Origin: CAYWMY01 sp046352935
GTDB lineage: Bacteria; Pseudomonadota; Gammaproteobacteria; Steroidobacterales; Steroidobacteraceae
DNA: 64,000 bases
Assembly: GCA_046352935.1 (NCBI GenBank)
Contig: JAXMGR010000010.1
Location: forward strand, 85,561-149,560
Reading direction: 5' to 3'
In this document: in pieces, positions 7,865 to 15,736 of the stretch
How the letters are laid out: each line of letters starts with the position of its first letter
Numbering within the stretch: position 1 is the first letter of the stretch
Program-made: the position numbers and the translations under genes
Notes under the pieces: model-generated
What the model saw: only the letters and a program-made list of their open reading frames with translations
Told to the model about the DNA's origin: nothing
The model's database searches: none

Positions 7865-8818
7865 TCAGCGCGAGCGCACCACCGTGCCGACGAGGTCCAT
7901 CACGGACGCGAGGCGCTGCTCTTCGAGGTACTGGCGGATGCCCTGGTTGATCTTCGGGCAGACGAGCGGGTCGTAGAACAGCGCCGTACCCACGCCGACC
8001 GCCGTCGCGCCGGCGAGGAGGAACTCGACGGCGTCGTTCGCGGAGGCGATCCCGCCCTGTCCGATGATGGGTATGCCGTGCGGGGCCGCCACCTCTGCGA
8101 CCTGGAACACCTTGAGCAGCGCGATGGGCTTGATGGCGGGGCCCGAGAGCCCTCCCTGCACGTTGCCGATCACGGGGCGGCGCGTCTTCGTATCGATGGC
8201 CATCGCCATCATGGTGTTGATGACCGCGAGGCCATCCGTGCCGGCCTCGATGCAGGCCTTTGCGCTGGCGCGGATGTCGGTCTGGTTCGGTGAGAGCTTG
8301 GTGATCAGGGGCTTCTTCGTCGCCGCGCGGCAGGCAGCGACCACGCGCGCCGACATCTCGGGATAGTTGCCGAACTGGACGCCGCCTTCCTTGACGTTCG
8401 GGCAGGAGATGTTGATCTCCATCGCGTCGATGGGCGAATCGTCGAACGCGCGCGTGACCTCCACGTACTCGTCGATGGTCGAGCCGCAGACATTGGCGAT
8501 GAAGCGCGTCTCGGTGAAGTCGAGCGTTGGGAGGATCTCGCGCACCACTTTCCCGACCCCGGGGTTCTGCAGGCCGATCGCATTGATCATGCCCATCGGC
8601 GTCTCGGCGACGCGGTGCGGCGGATTGCCGAGGCGCGGCTGACCCGTCGTGCCCTTGAGGACGACGGCGCCGACGTGCGTGTTCGAGAATCCCTCGACAC
8701 GGGTGTATTCCTCGCCGAAGCCCACGCAGCCGGAGAGCAGCACGATGGGCGAAGCGAACTTCAGGCCGCAGAAATCGACGGCCAGCGGATCCGGGACGGT
8801 CTGTGAGGCGGCGGACAT
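7865..8818 (-). CDS. pyrD: dihydroorotate dehydrogenase, class 1B-like (catalytic subunit)
   Basis: Oxidises dihydroorotate to orotate in pyrimidine synthesis. The 317-residue product carries the class 1 signature: GCVGFGEEY near the N-terminus, the active-site cysteine in EINISCPNVKEGG, and the FMN-phosphate site IIGQGGI and GATAVGVGTALF. There is no N-terminal membrane helix, so it is not the quinone-linked class 2 enzyme usual in gammaproteobacteria. Class 1B enzymes normally pair with PyrK (FAD, 2Fe-2S), and no pyrK is in the window. Start ATG 8818; an ATG at 8827 is also possible. Divergent from trmL with only 18 bp between them. Confidence 0.92.
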   Translation of the reverse strand: MSAASQTVPDPLAVDFCGLKFASPIVLLSGCVGFGEEYTRVEGFSNTHVGAVVLKGTTGQPRLGNPPHRVAETPMGMINAIGLQNPGVGKVVREILPTLDFTETRFIANVCGSTIDEYVEVTRAFDDSPIDAMEINISCPNVKEGGVQFGNYPEMSARVVAACRAATKKPLITKLSPNQTDIRASAKACIEAGTDGLAVINTMMAMAIDTKTRRPVIGNVQGGLSGPAIKPIALLKVFQVAEVAAPHGIPIIGQGGIASANDAVEFLLAGATAVGVGTALFYDPLVCPKINQGIRQYLEEQRLASVMDLVGTVVRSR

Positions 8819-8824
8819 GCGCGG

Positions 8825-8831
8825 CATTATA
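8825..8831. promoter_or_regulatory. shared -10 element of divergent pyrD and trmL
   Basis: The 18-bp gap holds one AT-rich element. On the minus strand it reads TATAAT (8831-8826), seven nt before the pyrD ATG. On the plus strand CATTAT (8825-8830) ends six nt before the trmL ATG. Standard spacing puts both transcription starts at or next to the start codons. No good -35 is seen for either direction. Confidence 0.45.
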
Positions 8832-8836
8832 CGGGC

Positions 8837-9301
8837 ATGTTCCATGTGATCCTGCACGAGCCCGAGATCCCGCCCAACACCGGCAACGTCATCCGCCTCT
8901 GCGCGAACACGGGCTGTTCGCTGCATCTCGTCGGCCGGCTGGGCTTCGCCATCGACGATGCCCAGCTGCGCCGCGCCGGGCTCGATTATCACGAGATGGC
9001 CCGGGTGCGGCGGCACGACGACCTCGCGGCCTGCCTCGCGGCGCTCGCCGGCACGCGTGTGTTCGCCGTGGAGACCACGGGGAGCCGCTGTTATGCGGAC
9101 GAGCGCTTCCAGCCGGGTGATGCCTTCCTGTTCGGCAAGGAGACCGTGGGACTTCCGCAGGAGCTGATCGCAGCGTGGCCACGCGATCGCGTGCTGCGTA
9201 TCCCGATGCGGCCCGGCAATCGCAGCGTCAATCTCTCGAACTCGGTGGCGCTCGTCGTCTACGAAGCCTGGCGCCAGCTCGGCTTTCCAGGCGCGGACTG
9301 A
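8837..9301 (+). CDS. trmL: tRNA (cytidine/uridine-2'-O-)-methyltransferase TrmL
   Basis: SPOUT-class methyltransferase that modifies the wobble base (position 34) of certain leucine tRNAs. The 154-residue protein begins MFHVILHEPEIPPNTGNVIRLC, the conserved motif 1 of TrmL. The C-terminal knot has FGKETVGLP (motif 2) and IPMRPGNRSVNLSNSVALVVYE (motif 3). Full length for the family. No ribosome site is seen; translation may be leaderless (see the -10 element upstream). Confidence 0.95.
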   Translation: MFHVILHEPEIPPNTGNVIRLCANTGCSLHLVGRLGFAIDDAQLRRAGLDYHEMARVRRHDDLAACLAALAGTRVFAVETTGSRCYADERFQPGDAFLFGKETVGLPQELIAAWPRDRVLRIPMRPGNRSVNLSNSVALVVYEAWRQLGFPGAD

Positions 9302-9466
9302 GCGCGACACCGACGCGCCGGGTCCTGCACAGCGGTCCGGACCGGATCGTACCCCTGCGCTCTCCCGCGGGCCTGTCATCGACGGCGACGGCCGGACCGG
9401 TATACGCCTGCCGGGTGGACATCTCCTGGCGGCGGCGATGAGGGCGCCGGAGTCCTTGCTCAGCGC

Positions 9467-12370
9467 CTAGAGTACTTCGCGCTGGTAGATCTGCTGCGGC
9501 GATCCGGGGAACAGGCCGAACGCCGCGGTACCGGCGGGGTTCGCGAAGGTGCCGGGCGCATGCCATGGGAACCGCAGCCAGACAGGGGCTGTGGCGTCGA
9601 CGGTGACGCTGCCGCTGTTGCCGGATCCGGGTGCGGCCAGTGTCAGGTTGAAGTCGCCGCCCCCGGCGACGCTGCGGAACTGCAGACCCACCGGCGACGG
9701 TGCCGCGCAGCCCGCGCCGCTCGTGCCCGGCGACCCGCTGTCACGCACGCAGGTCTCGCCGGCGCCCAGCGAACCCTTGAAATCGCTGAGGCTCAGCGTG
9801 ATGCCGGTGGTGCAGCTGTCCTCGGTATTGCGCCGGAAGCCGCTGGCGCCGGCGTAGTACTCCGTGCGCAGCAGCAGCGGCAGGTCCAGCAGTTCCGAGC
9901 TGACGCCGTTCCTGAATGCGAGCCGGCCGTAGCGCTGCGTGGCACCCGCGGAGAAGCCGATGCCGGAAGCGGCCCCGAAGGTCACTGGATTCGTCGCGGC
10001 GACGCCATCGGCGTCGATGACGTTGATGGCGAGGCGGACGACGGCGTCGAAGGGCACCACGGGTGTGCTGCGCGTGAACGCGATGCCGGTACCTGCGCTG
10101 AAGGTCAGCGTGCCGACGCCGCTGCCGCTCGAGGCGATGGCGGGGTCGGCCGTGGTTGCGGGCAGGCCGCTCGTGTCGAGTGCGCCGGTGGTCGTCGTGT
10201 ACTGGCGGCCCGTCAGCGAGCCGTTGGTGAGGCGGAAGAAGGCGCCCGCGTAGTTCTGCGTCGTCGAGCCGTCCGCCGCCACGGCCGTCACGGTGATCTC
10301 TGGTGCGACAGTGTAGACGAAGGGTTGTCCGAGGTACGTGTAACCGCCCGCCACACAGGCGGTGCCGAACAGCGGCGTGTTGAGCACGGTGGTGAAGTGG
10401 TCGGGGACGAAACGGCCGACGTTGCCGCTCGTGGTGCCCGTGACATTACCCGCGCCGAGATAGTCCGCGTCGCTGATCGAGGGCACGAGCCGGATGATGC
10501 CGACCTCAGGCCACGCGAAGTCCGTGCCGGTTGCGCGGCCGTTGCTGAAGCCGGTGAAGCCGGTGGGCTGCGCGATCGTGGCAACACGGCCGCCCGCCGG
10601 CAGCACGAGCGACGGTGCGAGAGTGACGCTCTCGGCGGGACTCTCGCGGCCGAAGTTAGGCGTGGCGGAGCCTTCCGCATCGTAGGCCGTGACCGTGGCC
10701 GAGAATGCGTGGCCGGCGGGCAGGAAGACCGTGTCGTTCACGGCGCTCGCTCCCGGATTCGCGACGCCGTTGTCCGCGCGCCGGATGTTCGTGATGACGA
10801 AGTCGGCCGGCCGCATGGCAATGTTGCCGGTTGCCCCGCGGATGCTCGTGCCGGATTCCTTCATGCCGAGTGTGACGAGCCCGGCGTCCTTGTACTTGAG
10901 GGTCGCGACCGCCTGGCCTGCGGTGAACGTCACGCTCTGCGCGACAGCCGAGCCTTCAGCGGTCGCGATCGACGTGCCGTTGATGGTCGCGCTGCGCGTG
11001 CCGCTCGCGGGATTCACGTAGGTCGACCAGAAAGCGAGGTTCTTCGCGCCCGTGTAGGTCGTGATGATCCCGCAGGTCGGATCGGTGGGCGTCTGGCCGT
11101 AGGCCGTGATGTGCACGGGTACGCTGCTGCCGGCGGTCTGCGCGAGCGTGAACACCGGGATCGACCCGGGCGGGGGATTCGACAGCGCCGAGGAGGTCAC
11201 CGTGAAGCCGCTCGGCGCGAACACGACCGAGCCCTGCGTCTCGTCGTCCGCGACACTCGTGGTATTCGAGTCGACGGCATCGACCTTGATGGTCGCGGCA
11301 CCCGCGCGATAGCGCAGCAGCAGCGTGATGCTGCTCTCGGAGGTGCTCCATCTGTAAGAAGCTGCGCCATCGTCGCTCACAGGATCGGTGAGAGTGCCGG
11401 AACCAGAGGACAGCAGCCAGCTGCCCCGCGCGGTCGTCGTCGACAGGTTCATCGTGCCGTTGTAGCCCGTGATCGGCGTTCCGGCCGCGTTGATCGCGGT
11501 GATGGTGACGGCGTGATCGAGACAGTACAGGCCCGCGGCGCTGTAGCTCAGGCGGAAGGCGCTCGGCAGGTTCTGCCTGCTGAAGCGCAGGCCCGTGTTG
11601 CTGCCGGGTGGACCGTTCTGGACGATGGCGTAGTCGGTGGTCGAGAGCTGCCAGCCGACCTGCGCCGGCCCGACGCCAGTAGCCGAACCGTTCGCGATGT
11701 CGTCGATGGCGCCGTACATGAAGTAGAAGTCGCCGTTCTCGTGCAGCTGGACCTGCAGGCTGTAACTGGTGCCGGCCGCACTCCACTGCGGCAGGGCTTC
11801 CCAGTTCACATAGAAGATGCGATTCGGCGCGCTGCCCGTGGTGCCGTAGCGGATGGCGCCACCGGCCGCGGAATCGAGGTCCGCGCCATAGATCCGCATG
11901 GTGTTGTTGGTGTTCGCCGAGGGCATGGGGTCCGGGTAGGTGCGCGGTGGTCCGACGGACTGCGTGCCGAAGTAGCACCGGGTGTTGTTGAACTGGAGCC
12001 GGCCGTTGGTGAATACGCGGAGCTGCGTGTAGCTCGTCGTGCCGAACTGGAACGAGAACCCGATGTTGATGGTTGCCGAAATGCTGTCCTCGCCGTTCGT
12101 GTCCGGGCAGCCGAGCCCTGAGGCCCAGCTCGTGATTCGTGTCTCGCTTCCGGTCGACACCCAGTTGTAGCTGGTCGAGGACACGGAGTAGGTGGCCGCG
12201 ACCGCCGGCAGGCCGGTGACCAGACCGATGACGGTGCAGACGAGCAGCGCGACGGTGGCGTGGGCATGACCACGTAATGGCCGCCACGTCACGGTCCGCG
12301 TGCGTCGCCAAAGGGATCCTGCAATCCAGGCTGGCATCGACCCGATCCATCGGTTCAGGGAGAGGCCCAT
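9467..12370 (-). CDS. large secreted DUF6701 protein (MshQ-like)
   Basis: A 967-residue exported protein. A hydrophobic stretch near residues 39-57 ending in AVAA looks like the signal peptide, so the first 30 or so residues may be upstream of the true start; methionine 12 (start near 12337) is an alternative. The N-terminal third is beta-rich, like nidogen/NIDO-type domains (GFSFQFGTTSYTQLRVFTNG). The C-terminal half is DUF6701 (VGRFVPDHFTTVL, ending IYQREVL), known from the MSHA pilus protein MshQ. No membrane anchor or pilin genes are near, so its partner is unknown. Serine, threonine and glycine are strongly enriched. Confidence 0.85.
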   Translation of the reverse strand: MGLSLNRWIGSMPAWIAGSLWRRTRTVTWRPLRGHAHATVALLVCTVIGLVTGLPAVAATYSVSSTSYNWVSTGSETRITSWASGLGCPDTNGEDSISATINIGFSFQFGTTSYTQLRVFTNGRLQFNNTRCYFGTQSVGPPRTYPDPMPSANTNNTMRIYGADLDSAAGGAIRYGTTGSAPNRIFYVNWEALPQWSAAGTSYSLQVQLHENGDFYFMYGAIDDIANGSATGVGPAQVGWQLSTTDYAIVQNGPPGSNTGLRFSRQNLPSAFRLSYSAAGLYCLDHAVTITAINAAGTPITGYNGTMNLSTTTARGSWLLSSGSGTLTDPVSDDGAASYRWSTSESSITLLLRYRAGAATIKVDAVDSNTTSVADDETQGSVVFAPSGFTVTSSALSNPPPGSIPVFTLAQTAGSSVPVHITAYGQTPTDPTCGIITTYTGAKNLAFWSTYVNPASGTRSATINGTSIATAEGSAVAQSVTFTAGQAVATLKYKDAGLVTLGMKESGTSIRGATGNIAMRPADFVITNIRRADNGVANPGASAVNDTVFLPAGHAFSATVTAYDAEGSATPNFGRESPAESVTLAPSLVLPAGGRVATIAQPTGFTGFSNGRATGTDFAWPEVGIIRLVPSISDADYLGAGNVTGTTSGNVGRFVPDHFTTVLNTPLFGTACVAGGYTYLGQPFVYTVAPEITVTAVAADGSTTQNYAGAFFRLTNGSLTGRQYTTTTGALDTSGLPATTADPAIASSGSGVGTLTFSAGTGIAFTRSTPVVPFDAVVRLAINVIDADGVAATNPVTFGAASGIGFSAGATQRYGRLAFRNGVSSELLDLPLLLRTEYYAGASGFRRNTEDSCTTGITLSLSDFKGSLGAGETCVRDSGSPGTSGAGCAAPSPVGLQFRSVAGGGDFNLTLAAPGSGNSGSVTVDATAPVWLRFPWHAPGTFANPAGTAAFGLFPGSPQQIYQREVL

Positions 12371-12485
12371 CCATCGGCCATCCGGCGCGCGCCTTTAGCG
12401 AGGGAGCGGCCCTCCTGATCCGCTCCCGGGATCCCGGTGGCGGCGGGTACCCGATCCAGAAGGTCCGGTCGGGGCGCGACCGCGG

Positions 12486-12515
12486 TTGTTCAGGACCGGC
12501 CCGGGAGCGTATGCT
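12486..12515 (+). promoter_or_regulatory. sigma-70 promoter of the gcv operon
   Basis: TTGTTC (12486-12491) and TATGCT (12510-12515) are spaced by 18 bp. The predicted start near 12522 lies just before the glycine riboswitch, as expected for its leader RNA. Confidence 0.5.
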
Positions 12516-12543
12516 CCGCCTCGCTCAGCGAGACGACCTTGCC

Positions 12544-12614
12544 GGAGAGACCCCCGTGAACCGGGGGCGCCGAAGGCGCAAGTTCCGCCCGGAAACGCTC
12601 AGGCAAAAGAACGG
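12544..12614 (+). promoter_or_regulatory. glycine riboswitch, aptamer 1
   Basis: First aptamer of a tandem glycine riboswitch. It shows the conserved GGAGAGAC start, a C5/G5 hairpin, the GCCGAAGG...CAAG core (about 12569-12582) and the closing CUCAGGCAAAAGAAC segment (12598-12612). It senses glycine and controls the glycine cleavage operon downstream. Confidence 0.93.
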
Positions 12615-12656
12615 CAGGTTGGGGCGCCGGTCCTCGTGGCAGGCGTGGCTCGCGGG

Positions 12657-12739
12657 CTCTGGAGAGCGGTGGAGGCGACTCCACCCACCGAAGGGGAGTG
12701 GCGCCCGTGCGCCCGATCTCTCAGGTCAACGGACAGAGG
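12657..12739 (+). promoter_or_regulatory. glycine riboswitch, aptamer 2
   Basis: Second aptamer: GGAGAG at 12661, the CACCGAAGGGG core (12685-12695) and AUCUCUCAGGUCAACGGACAGAG at 12716-12738. Its closing P1 strand (CTCT 12657-12660 with AGAG 12735-12738) directly abuts the 5' arm of the terminator, so glycine binding could compete with terminator folding. Confidence 0.92.
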
Positions 12740-12776
12740 GGCGGCAGGCATCGCAGAGGTGCCTGCCGCCCTTTTT
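12739..12776 (+). terminator. riboswitch expression platform: intrinsic terminator
   Basis: GGGCGGCAGGCA (12739-12750) pairs over 12 bp with TGCCTGCCGCCC (12760-12771), with a 9-nt loop, then five T. It lies between aptamer 2 and gcvT. This is the likely switch: transcription stops when glycine is scarce, as in the known glycine ON switches; the direction is inferred from the family. Confidence 0.92.
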
Positions 12777-12807
12777 CGTTGCGGACCGCAGCCACCGGAG
12801 CTCCAGC

Positions 12808-13905
12808 ATGGCCAGACGTACCCCTCTCCACGATCTGCACGGCGCGCGAGGTGCGCGCTTCGTCGACTTCGGTGGCTGGGACATGCCGCTGCACTATGGT
12901 TCGCAGATCGATGAACACCACGCCGTGCGGCGCTCGAGCGGGGTCTTCGACGTCTCGCACATGTGCAGCGTCGATGTCCGCGGCGTGCGATCGACGGAAT
13001 TCCTGCGGCAGTTGCTCGCCAACGACGTCGCGAAGCTGAAGGCCGACGGCCAGGCGCTCTACTCGTGCATGCTCAATGACTCGGCCGGCGTGATCGACGA
13101 CCTGATCGCGTACCGGCGATCCACGGACCACTACCGCCTGGTCGTGAACGCCTCGCGCCGCGACGTCGATCTCGCCTGGATCCGCGGCCGTGCGCGGGGC
13201 TTCGGGGTCGAGGTCGTCGAGCGCGCCGATCTCGCCATGATCTCGATCCAGGGCCCGCTGGCGCGCGAGCGGACGCTGCCCGTGCTGCCCGGTGCGCTCG
13301 GCGCGCCGGCCCAGGGGCTCGCCCCGTTCACCAGTGCAGGCCACGGTGACTGGCTCGTCGCGCGCACCGGTTACACGGGCGAGGACGGCTTCGAGGTGAT
13401 GTTGCCGGCCACGGACGCAGGCAGCTTCTGGACCGGCCTGCTCGATGCGGGCGTGCAGCCCTGCGGACTCGGCGCGCGCGATACCCTGCGCCTGGAGGCC
13501 GGCCTCGCCCTCTACGGCAACGACATGGACGAGACCACCCACCCGCTCGAATCGCGGCTCGCCTGGACCGTCGCCTTCGATCCGCCGGACCGGGATTTCG
13601 TCGGTCGAACGGCGCTGGAGACGGTGCGCCGCGACGGTCCGGCGCGCAAGCTCGTCGGCCTCCTGCTGCGCGGCCGCGGCGTGCTGCGCTCCCACCAGAA
13701 GGTGTCGAGCGACGGTGTACCGGTCGGCGAGATCACGAGCGGCACGTTCGCGCCGACGCTCGCGCGCTCGATCGCCTTCGCCCGCGTCGCCGCCACCGCG
13801 CCCGACACCCTGATGGTCGACATCCGCGGCCAGGTGCACGAGGCGCGCGTCGTGACGCCGCCGTTCGTGCGCAACGGCGCCGCACGCATTCCGCTCGATC
13901 CCTGA
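12808..13905 (+). CDS. gcvT: aminomethyltransferase (glycine cleavage T protein)
   Basis: T protein moves the methylene group from the lipoyl arm of GcvH to tetrahydrofolate and releases ammonia. 365 residues, full length. Conserved features include FGGWDMPLHYGSQIDEHHAVRRSSGVFDVSHM near the N-terminus (folate site) and the RTGYTGEDGFEV segment. The start ATG 12808 has GGAG seven nt upstream, after the riboswitch terminator. First gene of gcvT-gcvH-gcvPA-gcvPB. Confidence 0.96.
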   Translation: MARRTPLHDLHGARGARFVDFGGWDMPLHYGSQIDEHHAVRRSSGVFDVSHMCSVDVRGVRSTEFLRQLLANDVAKLKADGQALYSCMLNDSAGVIDDLIAYRRSTDHYRLVVNASRRDVDLAWIRGRARGFGVEVVERADLAMISIQGPLARERTLPVLPGALGAPAQGLAPFTSAGHGDWLVARTGYTGEDGFEVMLPATDAGSFWTGLLDAGVQPCGLGARDTLRLEAGLALYGNDMDETTHPLESRLAWTVAFDPPDRDFVGRTALETVRRDGPARKLVGLLLRGRGVLRSHQKVSSDGVPVGEITSGTFAPTLARSIAFARVAATAPDTLMVDIRGQVHEARVVTPPFVRNGAARIPLDP

Positions 13906-13936
13906 AGCAACCATCCGGACCCGGAGAGACGACACC

Positions 13937-14329
13937 ATGTCCGATGCACCCGCAGACCTGAAGTACACGGCCTCCCATGAATGGGTCCGCACGCTGCCCG
14001 ACGGCGAAGTCGAGGTCGGCATCACGCAGCACGCGCAGCAGGCCCTCGGCGACCTGGTGTTCGTCGAATTGCCCGACGAGGGCCGCGTCGTTGCCGCGGG
14101 CGAGGCCTGCGTGGTCGTCGAGTCGGTCAAGGCCGCCTCCGACGTCTACAGCCCCGTCGCCGGCGAGGTCGTCGCAACCAATATCGCGCTCACGGCCGAT
14201 CCCGGCCTCGTCAATCAGGATCCCTACGGCAGGGGCTGGCTGTTCCGGCTGCGTCCGTCTGCCGGTGCAGGCGCGGGCCTGATGGACGCAGAGGCCTACC
14301 TCGCGCGCGTCGCGGCCGAGAGTCACTGA
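13937..14329 (+). CDS. gcvH: glycine cleavage H protein
   Basis: Lipoyl carrier that shuttles aminomethyl groups between P, T and L proteins. 130 residues. The lipoylated lysine is Lys65 in VVESVKAASDVYSPVAGEV. The start ATG 13937 follows GGAGAG. It is second in the gcv operon, 31 bp after gcvT. Confidence 0.96.
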   Translation: MSDAPADLKYTASHEWVRTLPDGEVEVGITQHAQQALGDLVFVELPDEGRVVAAGEACVVVESVKAASDVYSPVAGEVVATNIALTADPGLVNQDPYGRGWLFRLRPSAGAGAGLMDAEAYLARVAAESH

Positions 14330-14346
14330 GCGCCGCGGAGTCCGAC

Positions 14347-15720
14347 ATGCCGTTCATTCCCCACACGGACGACGATGTACGCGAGATGCTGGGCACCATC
14401 GGCGTCGCGGGCATCGACGATCTGTTCGACGAGATCCCGCCTGCGCTGCGTCTCGGCGACGCCCCGCTGATCCCGCCGGCCCTGACCGAGGCCGAGGTCG
14501 GTCGTCTCACGGCTGCGCGCGCGCGGCAGGACGGCCGGCTCGTCTGCTTCGCGGGTGCCGGCGCCTACGATCATCACGTGCCCGCCGCGGTCTGGGCGAT
14601 CGCGAGCCGCGGCGAGTACTACAGCGCCTATACGCCCTACCAGGCCGAGGCCAGCCAGGGCACGCTGCAGACGATCTACGAATACCAGTCGATGATCGCG
14701 GGCCTCACCGGCATGGCTGCGTCGAACGCCTCGCTGTACGACGGCGCGTCCGCGCTCTCGGAAGCCGTGCTGATGGCCGTGCGCGCGAACCGGCGCTCGA
14801 AGTCCCACCGCATGCTGATCCCGGCCACGGTTCATCCGCACTACCGGCAGGTTGCGACGTCGGTCGGGCAGCTCCAGGACGTCCATTTCGAGACCGTGAC
14901 GTATCGGGACGGGGATGGCCGCGTTGCGTCCGGGGACCTCGAGGCGCACGGCGGCGGGGACGTCACCGCGCTCGTGATCCAGCAGCCGAACTTCTTCGGC
15001 GCGCTCGAGGACGTCGACACGCTGACCGACTGGGCGCACGCCCGCGGCGCACTCGTCATCGCGGTCGTGAACCCCATGTCGCTCGCGATCCTGAAGCCAC
15101 CCGGGCAGTGGGGCCGCAACGGCGCCGACATCGTCGTCGGTGAAGGCCAGCCGCTCGGTGTGCCGCTGTCGGGTGGCGGACCCTACTTCGGGTTCATGAC
15201 CACGCGTACCGAGCATCTCCGCCAGATGCCGGGCCGCATCGTCGGCCGCACCGTCGACGCCGATGGCCGCGAAGGCTTCACACTGACACTGCAGGCACGC
15301 GAGCAGCACATCCGCCGCGGCAAGGCGACGTCCAACATCTGCACGAACCAGGCGCTGCTGGTCACGGCCGCGACGATCTACCTGTCGCTGCTCGGACCCA
15401 CGGGCCTCGAACGTGTCGCGGCCGCGAGCCACGCACGCTGCAATCAGCTCGTCGGTGCGCTCAGCGCGATTCCCGGAGTCCGTCTTGCGTTCGACGGACC
15501 CCGGTTCAACGAGGCCGTGCTGCAGCTCGACAGGCCCGTTGCGCCGGTGCTGCAGGCGCTGGCCGCGCGCGGCATCCTGGGTGGTGTCGATCTCGCGACC
15601 TGGTACCCGGAACTGGGACCCGCGCTGCTCGTCTGCGCGACCGAGACGCGCACCGACGCCGACATCGAGGCCTTCGCCGCTGCGCTGTCCGCCGTCCTCG
15701 CCGCGCCGGGCGCGGCCTGA
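14347..15720 (+). CDS. gcvPA: glycine dehydrogenase (decarboxylating) subunit 1
   Basis: N-terminal half of the P protein as a separate chain, 457 residues. It shows the family start MPFIPHTDDDVREML, the YTPYQAEASQGTLQ motif and the glycine-rich GQPLGVPLSGGGPYFGF. It forms a heterotetramer with GcvPB and decarboxylates glycine. It has no PLP lysine of its own. Third gene of the operon, 17 bp after gcvH. Confidence 0.95.
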   Translation: MPFIPHTDDDVREMLGTIGVAGIDDLFDEIPPALRLGDAPLIPPALTEAEVGRLTAARARQDGRLVCFAGAGAYDHHVPAAVWAIASRGEYYSAYTPYQAEASQGTLQTIYEYQSMIAGLTGMAASNASLYDGASALSEAVLMAVRANRRSKSHRMLIPATVHPHYRQVATSVGQLQDVHFETVTYRDGDGRVASGDLEAHGGGDVTALVIQQPNFFGALEDVDTLTDWAHARGALVIAVVNPMSLAILKPPGQWGRNGADIVVGEGQPLGVPLSGGGPYFGFMTTRTEHLRQMPGRIVGRTVDADGREGFTLTLQAREQHIRRGKATSNICTNQALLVTAATIYLSLLGPTGLERVAAASHARCNQLVGALSAIPGVRLAFDGPRFNEAVLQLDRPVAPVLQALAARGILGGVDLATWYPELGPALLVCATETRTDADIEAFAAALSAVLAAPGAA

Positions 15721-15736
15721 CCGGAGATCGAAGAAC

